This document shows positions 1-5,027 of a DNA stretch of 5,027 nt, piece after piece. The stretch comes from an uncultured Bacillota bacterium. GTDB taxonomy: Bacteria > Bacillota > Clostridia > UBA1381. Location: positions 1 through 5,027 of the forward strand of contig CASFSH010000300.1 in the NCBI GenBank assembly GCA_949297205.1, read 5' to 3'. A program made the position numbers and the translations under genes. The notes below the pieces were generated by a model. That model worked only from the letters and a program-made list of their open reading frames with translations, ran no database searches and was not told where the DNA came from. Position 1 is the stretch's first letter. Each line of letters starts with the position of its first letter.

Positions 1-1
1 A

Positions 2-3000
2 AAAAAATTAATTACCGTAAATAAAGAACTGCAAGAAGATTTTGAAAGTATACCGCTTAGCAGCACTACAACGGAGACAATCAGTGGAGACGGATGGACT
101 TCGGCTACGGGTCAGGGAACTTTTATAATTGCAGACGCTAATCTTGGCGGAGACGGCAGTAAAAAACTGGGAATTACCGATGGAGTTTTCTATGTTTCAA
201 ATACTGCAACGCTTGCTAAAAAGGATATTACAATATCTGTAGATATGATGCAATTTACAAGAAACTATGTAAATCCTGATGGTTCTCAGAAAGAGGTATT
301 CTGCTCTCCTCATATTGGATTAAGGGCAAGTCAGAGAAATTATATCGATTGTTATGGTCTTGATACATCAGCAACTGCTGCAACAGTAGGTATACATGAT
401 TATACCGGAACAAACAGTTATTCAATGTTGGAAGGAAAGAAGGATTATCTTCCTGAGAATGGAATAAAGATGGGAGATATATACTGTGAAAGTGCGGATG
501 TAGAAGCACAGACAGCAGCAGGTAAAGTTGCAGATAACAGCGATTTTCAAAATCTTAATTATACTGTAAGAGAGACATCAGAAGAACATAGCTATGTTCT
601 GAGAAATTATAATAATGTAATTGGCGGATATTATGACGGCAATTATATCGGTACTGTTGTTGACACTGATAATAAATGGATGGACAGACAACAAATTATC
701 TGCCAGTCAACTGTAACAAGTGTTATGTTGATTGATAATGTATTGGTTACTTCATGTACTGTTGAAGATATTATTGAAAAAGATATGCCAATTGAAAGTC
801 TGTATGCAGATACTTTCCACTTTGAATTAAATATGCCTGATAAGGTTACAGGATATGAGATTTCCAATCTCGATAATGTTATATTGAAAGAATATAAAAC
901 AGGTACGCAAGTTAATATTAATGCCGAAGATGTAAGCATTTATGAAAACACTTTCAGATTTGATGTGGCATTAAAAACAGACACTCAGTATGTTCTTACT
1001 GTTCATGAGGGATTTGGAACAGAAGCAACCACTGTTACTGGAGAATTTACCAAGATATTTAATATCGAAAAATTATGGGAACAGAACTTTGACACCGTAC
1101 CGGATGTCTTGGTTTCAAACCTGGTAAGAAGTAATCAAAAAGATGACGCTTCTTCCAACCTAAAAGTACAGGATGGAAAGTTGTGGAGCACAAATGCTGT
1201 AATAGCACCGATTGTTCCGGAGCTTGCAAACAGAGAAGATGCAACATTTTCATTTGATATGAATTTGTATTCATCACTTAATACCAATGAATTCAAGTCA
1301 AATTATTCAAGAACAGTTCCATATATGTATATGGGATTCAACGCTCAGGCCCTTACAATCGGCGGTACGGGTGATACGCGTTTTACATGGGATAACTATG
1401 CTACAAGAAGATATTTCTGGTATATAGATAATTCAAACCAACAGAGAGGACACAATGCAGGGTATTATACTGTGATAGATCCGGCAGAAGGTTCAGAATA
1501 TCAGGAAGGTGATCAATACTACTTTAAGTATGAGAACAATTCCGGAATGGTTGTACCGAATGCGGAAACAACGGTAATTGACGGAGTCGGAACTGTTGCA
1601 TACGGGGAACACTTTAAGTCATCAAAACATAAACAGTTTGTATTTGGTGATGCATGTTTTGACAATGCAACAAAAACATATACAGTATATCACAAGGGTG
1701 AACAGCTGCCTGAAGAATATACATCTACTGCAACATCAGGTGTGACGGTATCACAAAGAGAAGAATCGGAAACTGTTGCAATGAGAATAGAAAAACAGGG
1801 AAATGTGGGAAGTATAGTATATGATGGTGAAGTTGCGGATAAATATTATACACAGGATCCTGTTAAAACCGGATATTTTGCAATATACAATCAATATACA
1901 GAAATTGCCGCATATGATAATATGCTTATTACTTCATACAGCGAAATTTCATCTGCAACTGAAATGACTCTGATTAACGCTGATAATTACGGTGTTGTAA
2001 TTGATACTCCTGTTAAGTTTGGAACAATAAACAATTTTGAAGGACTGACTATTACAAATGTAAATACAGGTGAACAGATAGTTCCTACAGGTGCTTCGTA
2101 TACAGGAAATTATTTATACATTGATGCACAGTTGGAAACAGAAGTTCCTTATAAGCTTTCGGTTGAAACAGGTTTTTCCGGTACGGAAGCAATGTTTATG
2201 GATACATATACGGAATATTTTGTAGTACATGAAATATTGAGTGTTGATGGTTCTAATAAAGAGCAGCTGAAAACAATTAATATAGATGAATACAAAAATC
2301 CCGGCGGATACGTTGCTATAAATGGCGATCATGTTGAATTATACAACAAATCATTTAATACAGGAAAATATAAGAATGCATCAGTTTCATACAAGATTGG
2401 TTATTACGGTGACGGCGAGGGTGCCGGAATGTACTCAAACAATATAATAAAAGGTAATGGTACAACATTTACAGCAACAGTACCGGGAAAAGATGATCCT
2501 GAGACAATTCAAAAAGGTGCTGTAAACCTGTACATGACAGCGCCAAACAATAACGCAGCAGGCATTACAATAGCAACAACCGATGAAGAAGTATTGCAGT
2601 TTAATAAAAATACAAATTTCTATGTTGCTTTGGATAAGGGCGTATATGTCAAGGGAACAGATAATGACGGCAATGTGTCATTAAGCTATTCAAAGACTGT
2701 TGAACCTCATGTTGAAAGATATGTAATGACAAATGATACATACAGAATTTACAAAGACAATACTCTTGCATATGACTTTGTACAACCGGGACTGAATGAT
2801 GAAGGTTATGTTCAGATAGGTGGATCAGGCAGAAGCGTTGTATGGTTATATTATGCTAAAGTAACGCAGATGGAAACAATCGGAACAAAAGAATTGAAAG
2901 TTACTGAAACAACAGCAGATGCAAATAAGATATATCTTACATTTGACAGTTCGGTTAATGACACAAGTGATTTCTCACAAATCAGTGTAACAGCTGACGG

Positions 3001-4156
3001 ACAGAATGTGGACATTACCTGCAGTGCAAGCGGAAATGTTGTGACAATCGAACCTCAGGGCGGAATAATATCCGATGCATTGTACAGTGTTACGGTAAAT
3101 GACGGTTTCGGCCCTTCTGAAATTTTCTTTACATCAGGAACATACAACAAGAAATTTACAGTAACGATTTATGCTAATGAAAAGTTTGATGAAGGAAAAA
3201 TTTCAGATGGTTCAAAGGTACGTGTTGACGCACACAATATAGATTATCTCAACGGCGGAGTTATTTTCAGAGACGGAAGTATCGGTGTTGATGATGCTGA
3301 ATTGGCTGCAAATGATTATGTGGTTAAATTTGATTATAAGCTTTATACAGCAAGCATGAATAATTCAGACAAGGATTATTATTCTACAATTCCTTATTCT
3401 TTAATGTGGTATAATGCACCTACTTATTATACAAATGTTCCTCAGAATGCATATAACTGGTATATACAGAACAGCGGAATGTATCGCAGAGCAAATGAGG
3501 ACGGAGTGTCAACAAGTTACAATATAGATATGTTTGAAGAAAATAAGACTGAGTTCGGTGATGCATATCTTGAAGATGACGGTACAATAACTATATTTGA
3601 CGAAGGATATAGCTTTATAGATAACGGATACATATTCTCTGATGCAGACGGTGAATTTATTCTTCAGTCAGAACGTTCGGCAAAATTGTATGAATACAAG
3701 CTTGATAAACACGGCAGGGGTGCAAGCTTATACAGAGATGATGTGCTTGTAAGTTCATTTAACGGTGATGAAAGCTCAAAAATTACAAGCGAAAACGGCT
3801 ATTTCGGATTAAGAGCACAGATTACCGAATTTATTTGGATTGACAATTTACAGGCTTATACATTTAAAGAAGCAACAGGGGTAAATGCTTCCTTTGATGT
3901 ATCAAACAACCGTGTTGTTATCGAAAATCTTGACAGTGAAGCAAAGAATGCTGTTATAGTAGTTGCGGCTTATGATGAAAATAATACAATGTTGTCATCA
4001 TATCAGTCTGATATAAAAACAATTCAGAACGGCATTACATATGTAGATTATGAATTAAACGATGCAGTCGGAGCAGTAACATATAAGGCATTTGTATGGG
4101 ATGATTTGACAAACCTCAATCCATATTGTAATGCGGCACTGTATACAGTTGAGTAA
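2..4156 (+). CDS. Giant modular extracellular protein with alternating Ig-like and LamG-like modules, 5'-partial
   Basis: The frame is open from the left edge to TAA at 4154-4156, giving 1384 visible residues; residue 1 here is the codon at 2-4, and the true start is upstream. The ATG at 245 is not a start: no Shine-Dalgarno site precedes it, and the 81 codons before it continue the same module. Modules by residue: end of an Ig-like module 1-10, LamG-like A 11-261, Ig1 262-357, LamG-like B 358-651, Ig2 652-747, LamG-like C 748-961, Ig3 962-1057, LamG-like D 1058-1293, C-terminal cap 1294-1384. The protein is rich in Tyr, Asn, Asp and Thr, with only eight cysteines, which fits a secreted beta-rich protein. 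LamG/concanavalin-like folds often bind carbohydrate or protein, so adhesion or polysaccharide binding is the likely role, but this is inference. No catalytic motif or anchor is visible, and an enzyme domain could lie upstream. Coding status is very sure; function is uncertain. Confidence 0.95.
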   Translation, partial: KKLITVNKELQEDFESIPLSSTTTETISGDGWTSATGQGTFIIADANLGGDGSKKLGITDGVFYVSNTATLAKKDITISVDMMQFTRNYVNPDGSQKEVFCSPHIGLRASQRNYIDCYGLDTSATAATVGIHDYTGTNSYSMLEGKKDYLPENGIKMGDIYCESADVEAQTAAGKVADNSDFQNLNYTVRETSEEHSYVLRNYNNVIGGYYDGNYIGTVVDTDNKWMDRQQIICQSTVTSVMLIDNVLVTSCTVEDIIEKDMPIESLYADTFHFELNMPDKVTGYEISNLDNVILKEYKTGTQVNINAEDVSIYENTFRFDVALKTDTQYVLTVHEGFGTEATTVTGEFTKIFNIEKLWEQNFDTVPDVLVSNLVRSNQKDDASSNLKVQDGKLWSTNAVIAPIVPELANREDATFSFDMNLYSSLNTNEFKSNYSRTVPYMYMGFNAQALTIGGTGDTRFTWDNYATRRYFWYIDNSNQQRGHNAGYYTVIDPAEGSEYQEGDQYYFKYENNSGMVVPNAETTVIDGVGTVAYGEHFKSSKHKQFVFGDACFDNATKTYTVYHKGEQLPEEYTSTATSGVTVSQREESETVAMRIEKQGNVGSIVYDGEVADKYYTQDPVKTGYFAIYNQYTEIAAYDNMLITSYSEISSATEMTLINADNYGVVIDTPVKFGTINNFEGLTITNVNTGEQIVPTGASYTGNYLYIDAQLETEVPYKLSVETGFSGTEAMFMDTYTEYFVVHEILSVDGSNKEQLKTINIDEYKNPGGYVAINGDHVELYNKSFNTGKYKNASVSYKIGYYGDGEGAGMYSNNIIKGNGTTFTATVPGKDDPETIQKGAVNLYMTAPNNNAAGITIATTDEEVLQFNKNTNFYVALDKGVYVKGTDNDGNVSLSYSKTVEPHVERYVMTNDTYRIYKDNTLAYDFVQPGLNDEGYVQIGGSGRSVVWLYYAKVTQMETIGTKELKVTETTADANKIYLTFDSSVNDTSDFSQISVTADGQNVDITCSASGNVVTIEPQGGIISDALYSVTVNDGFGPSEIFFTSGTYNKKFTVTIYANEKFDEGKISDGSKVRVDAHNIDYLNGGVIFRDGSIGVDDAELAANDYVVKFDYKLYTASMNNSDKDYYSTIPYSLMWYNAPTYYTNVPQNAYNWYIQNSGMYRRANEDGVSTSYNIDMFEENKTEFGDAYLEDDGTITIFDEGYSFIDNGYIFSDADGEFILQSERSAKLYEYKLDKHGRGASLYRDDVLVSSFNGDESSKITSENGYFGLRAQITEFIWIDNLQAYTFKEATGVNASFDVSNNRVVIENLDSEAKNAVIVVAAYDENNTMLSSYQSDIKTIQNGITYVDYELNDAVGAVTYKAFVWDDLTNLNPYCNAALYTVE
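32..784 (+). other. LamG/concanavalin-like module A (residues 11-261)
   Basis: The module opens with QEDFES (residues 11-16), the kind of start seen in many jelly-roll modules, and closes with the strand MLIDNVLVTS around D245-N246, like the IDN/YDN strands that end modules B and D. It holds five of the eight visible cysteines (101, 117, 162, 234, 252), unlike the rest of the protein. The middle part (about residues 82-200) does not align by eye with B or D. The fold assignment is inferred from the pattern and from its place between Ig-like modules. Confidence 0.5.
785..1072 (+). other. Ig-like module 1 (residues 262-357)
   Basis: This is about 96 residues of alternating hydrophobic beta strands. 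It carries the pattern Tyr-x-Leu-Thr-Val, three residues or so, then Gly-Phe-Gly-Thr-Glu-Ala (GF at residues 337-338), and ends with a short strand (KIFNIEKL) leading into the next module. Ig2 and Ig3 have the same layout. It resembles SbsA/Big_5-type bacterial Ig-like spacer domains, which stiffen and extend surface proteins. The family name is an inference by eye. Confidence 0.55.
1073..1954 (+). other. LamG/concanavalin-like module B (residues 358-651)
   Basis: The module begins with LWEQNFD and ends with the strand AAYDNMLITSY (D639-N640). It shares four landmarks with module D in the same order: a FSFDMNLY strand, T-V-P-Y at 438-441 followed by a GFNA turn, FGDAC at 548-552, and GYFAIY starting at 624. 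It is longer than D mainly between the TVPY and FGDA landmarks (110 residues against 56). That extra segment is rich in Tyr, Asn and Gly. No catalytic residues are recognised. Confidence 0.6.
1955..2242 (+). other. Ig-like module 2 (residues 652-747)
   Basis: This is the second copy of the Ig-like spacer. It keeps the Tyr-x-Leu-Ser-Val strand followed by a Gly-Phe turn (G724-F725) and the Thr-Glu-Ala stretch, then a closing strand (EYFVVHEI) just before module C. It is about the same length as Ig1. Identity to Ig1 and Ig3 is low outside these landmarks, so the copies are old and not a recent tandem duplication. Confidence 0.55.
2243..2884 (+). other. Divergent LamG-like module C (residues 748-961)
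   Basis: This is the shortest and most divergent of the four large modules, about 214 residues. It occupies the slot between Ig2 and Ig3 and is beta-rich. The closing strand reads VVWLYYAKVTQM around residues 946-957, where modules A, B and D have Asp-Asn; here Tyr950-Tyr951 stand in that position. The TVPY and FGDA landmarks of B and D are absent. It may be a separate jelly-roll subfamily with a different ligand; this is inference. Confidence 0.4.
2885..3172 (+). other. Ig-like module 3 (residues 962-1057)
   Basis: This is the third copy of the Ig-like spacer, with Tyr-Ser-Val-Thr-Val followed by the Gly-Phe-Gly turn (G1035-F1036) and a closing strand KKFTVTIYANEKF. The start (KVTETTADANKIYLTF) and the 'DALYSVTV' strand are the most typical of SbsA/Big_5-type bacterial Ig-like domains among the three copies. 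One cysteine (1007) is present. Confidence 0.6.
3173..3880 (+). other. LamG/concanavalin-like module D (residues 1058-1293)
   Basis: The module opens with NEKFDEG and ends with FIWIDNLQAY (D1281-N1282). It matches module B at the landmarks VKFDYKLYT, T-I-P-Y (1129-1132) followed by a WYNA turn, FGDAY (1185-1189), LDKHGRGASLY and GYFGLRAQITEF (from 1266). It is more compact than B. The final IDN strand is a common ending of concanavalin-like and related jelly-roll domains. A ligand cannot be read from the sequence. Confidence 0.6.
3881..4153 (+). other. C-terminal beta-rich cap module (residues 1294-1384)
   Basis: The last 91 residues form a compact domain that begins VNASFDVSNNRVVIENL and ends with the motif KAFVWDDL (1362-1369) and a Pro-Tyr-Cys turn. 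I recall similar C-terminal tails with a K-[AV]-F-[LV]-W-D core in large extracellular clostridial and paenibacillar proteins, where they close the polypeptide; this recall was not checked by a search. It differs from the Ig1-3 type, since the Gly-Phe landmark is missing. There is no LPXTG motif or hydrophobic tail after it, so the C-terminus is not a wall-sorting signal. Confidence 0.55.
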
Positions 4157-4169
4157 TAATAAAAAATGT

Positions 4170-4192
4170 TGCGGGGCAGCAATTGCCCCGCA
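4170..4192. terminator. GC-rich hairpin, probable intrinsic terminator (tail stronger on minus strand)
   Basis: A perfect 9-bp stem pairs 4170-4178 with 4184-4192 (TGCGGGGCA with TGCCCCGCA) around a 5-base loop, GCAAT. It lies 14 bases after the stop of the long gene, a normal place for a terminator. On the plus strand the stem is followed only by a mixed AT stretch (GCCATTAATTT) and no clean U-run. On the minus strand it is followed, three bases on, by six T residues (complement of 4161-4166). It is therefore a better terminator for leftward transcripts, and may act as a weak, partial or bidirectional terminator for the forward gene. Confidence 0.65.
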
Positions 4193-4242
4193 GCCATTAA
4201 TTTAAGTGATTATGAGATTATTGTATGTTAATGGCATATAAG

Positions 4243-4248
4243 AAAGGA
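4243..4248 (+). promoter_or_regulatory. Shine-Dalgarno site of the second surface-protein gene
   Basis: AAAGGA lies seven bases before the ATG at 4256, a standard Bacillota ribosome binding site. It decides the start, because the ATG it serves is directly followed by a Lys-Lys plus hydrophobic signal peptide. Confidence 0.85.
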
Positions 4249-4255
4249 CAAATTT

Positions 4256-5027
4256 ATGAAAAAGATATTTATACCGATTGTTGTTTGCTCAAGTCTTTTG
4301 ACGGGAGCGGCAAATGCTGCAACCATTGATTCGGTTGTGGTATCTGATTTTGAAAATTCAATACTTACTGTACAGGGAACAGTTGAAGAAGGTGAAAAAG
4401 GCGTAAGTATTATAATTATGAAAAAGGGACAGAAGTTGGATGTCGGCGATTTGTCCGGGGATGAATCGAGCATACAAAATGCAGTTATAAATGAAAATAA
4501 ATATAATTCTACATTTAAATTTGATGTAGCTGAAGGCGTTTATGAAGTATATGCAAGCAACTGTGACACCCCTTATGAATTTGAGTATATTTCGAAAGAA
4601 AGTGTACTGCAGTTTGTTGAAGATCTGGGGAATAAAACTATTCCGCTTAGTGAGATTTATTCTAAAATGTCAAGATACGGCGGAAGTTTGGGCGTTGATT
4701 TGTCCTTTGCCGTAACAGAAAAAGAACAGTCATATCTTGCACAGAATATCTTTGATTATTCTCAGAGAATAAAGGAAAACGGTATTGACGGTGTAAAGAA
4801 TGTTGTTTCGCTTACTGAAGCAGAACTTGAATTTATGGAAAAATTAAAGGAAGCTCCAGCGGCGGCATCTGTAAATACATTACTTAGTGAATACAGTGAG
4901 AGTGCAGAAATTGATCTTAGCGCATATAATAATCTGACAACCACTGAAAAGACAAAAGTATGCTTGGAATTTGTGGAAACCGAGTATAACAATATGAAAG
5001 ATTTCCGTGAAGATTTTGAAAAAGAAG
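4256..5027 (+). CDS. Secreted surface protein with Ig-like domain and two helical modules, 3'-partial
   Basis: The frame starts at ATG 4256 behind a good ribosome binding site and runs uninterrupted off the right edge after 257 codons. Residues 1-21 form a signal peptide: Lys2-Lys3, a hydrophobic core (IFIPIVVCSSLLTG) and an Ala-Asn-Ala site with cleavage after residue 21 or 22. Cys11 is not in a lipobox, so this is not a lipoprotein. Residues about 23-112 look like an Ig-like beta domain (SILTVQGTVEEGEKGVSIII, then a EGVYEVYAS strand). Residues about 113-193 and 194-257 look like two copies of a helical module ending with a pattern of the type D-L-S-x-Y-x-x-L, short helix, then D-F-x-x-x-F. 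I recall such modules in large clostridial surface proteins, often repeated and with enzyme or SLH domains further on, but those would lie outside the window. It is co-directional with the upstream giant gene, 99 bp away. The function is unknown; the secreted state is well supported. Confidence 0.92.
   Translation, partial: MKKIFIPIVVCSSLLTGAANAATIDSVVVSDFENSILTVQGTVEEGEKGVSIIIMKKGQKLDVGDLSGDESSIQNAVINENKYNSTFKFDVAEGVYEVYASNCDTPYEFEYISKESVLQFVEDLGNKTIPLSEIYSKMSRYGGSLGVDLSFAVTEKEQSYLAQNIFDYSQRIKENGIDGVKNVVSLTEAELEFMEKLKEAPAAASVNTLLSEYSESAEIDLSAYNNLTTTEKTKVCLEFVETEYNNMKDFREDFEKE
4592..5027 (+). repeat. Two tandem copies of a helical surface-protein module (protein level)
   Basis: Residues about 113-193 and 194-257 of the second protein share an order of features: a leading helix (VLQFVEDL and FMEKLKEA), a second helix ending in a Ser/Tyr-rich turn, an acidic x-[IV]-DLS element (VDLSFAV and IDLSAYN), and an acidic closing helix. 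The second copy is cut by the window edge. The match is by eye and at a low identity, so the copies are old. Confidence 0.45.

Larger units (their letters stand above)
4157..4255 (+). other. Short intergenic spacer between two surface-protein genes
   Basis: The 99-bp gap starts with two further TAA codons in frame with the upstream stop (4157-4162), so termination is triply secured. It then holds a GC-rich hairpin, an AT-rich stretch with no convincing -35/-10 pair, and the Shine-Dalgarno site of the downstream gene. Whether the second gene has its own promoter here or depends on read-through past the hairpin cannot be decided from the sequence. Confidence 0.6.

Noticed and set aside
255..2332. 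Minus-strand open frames of 72-98 codons inside the giant gene (255-509, 643-939, 1059-1277, 2114-2332)
   Set aside because: They lie wholly inside a long, well-supported plus-strand reading frame, are short, and their translations show no domain pattern. I treat them as shadows of the real gene.
2..4156. Recent DNA-level tandem duplication within the giant gene
   Set aside because: The module repeats are visible only at protein landmarks. I saw no long near-identical DNA stretches between units.
4201..4242. Possible sigma-A promoter before the second gene (TATAAG at 4237-4242, TTGTAT at 4221-4226)
   Set aside because: The two hexamers are only 10 bases apart, no -35 match lies 16-18 bases before the -10 candidate, and a start from this -10 would fall at or beyond the Shine-Dalgarno site.
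4256..4321. Lipoprotein signal in the second protein because of Cys11
   Set aside because: The residues before Cys11 are Ile-Val-Val, not a lipobox, and a normal Ala-Asn-Ala cleavage site follows at residues 19-21.
4228..4992. Minus-strand open frames at 4228-4473 and 4762-4992
   Set aside because: They overlap the second gene, which has a good ribosome binding site and signal peptide. Their Ser/Phe-rich translations are typical of antisense reading of Glu/Lys-rich coding sequence.
1..5027. tRNA, rRNA, riboswitch, CRISPR array or insertion sequence
   Set aside because: Almost all of the window is coding, and the only gap (99 bp) holds a simple hairpin and a ribosome binding site. No regular short repeats with spacers, terminal inverted repeats or transposase motifs were seen.

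Overview
The window looks like low-GC Bacillota DNA, most likely a gut-type Clostridia. This is inferred from AT-rich coding sequence with many AGA, ATA and GGA codons, TAA stops, an AAAGGA-type Shine-Dalgarno site and the style of the encoded surface proteins. The genus cannot be fixed from the sequence; I know similar multi-module surface proteins from plant-polysaccharide-degrading Clostridia such as Monoglobus, but that is recall and not a search result.

Positions 2-4156 (+) hold the last 1384 codons of a very large protein. Its reading frame is open through the left edge, so the first long-ORF ATG at 245 is an internal methionine. The visible part is an alternating array. The last ~10 residues of one Ig-like module are followed by a LamG/concanavalin-like module (A), then Ig1, module B, Ig2, module C, Ig3, module D and a C-terminal beta-rich cap. 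Modules B and D are clearly related to each other; A and C are more divergent. No catalytic motif, SLH, dockerin, LPXTG or transmembrane segment is visible, so any enzyme domain, anchor or signal peptide would have to lie upstream.

Positions 4157-4255 are a short intergenic gap with two further in-frame stops, a perfect 9-bp GC-rich hairpin and the ribosome binding site of the next gene. Positions 4256-5027 (+) begin a second secreted protein, cut by the right edge at 257 codons. It has a signal peptide, an Ig-like domain and then two related helical modules of a kind that recurs in large clostridial surface proteins.

The two genes are co-directional and both encode apparent extracellular proteins, so the region is probably a surface-protein or polysaccharide-interaction locus. 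No RNA gene, mobile element, CRISPR array or convincing promoter was seen. I see an unusual repeat architecture but no evidence for a new kind of biological system.
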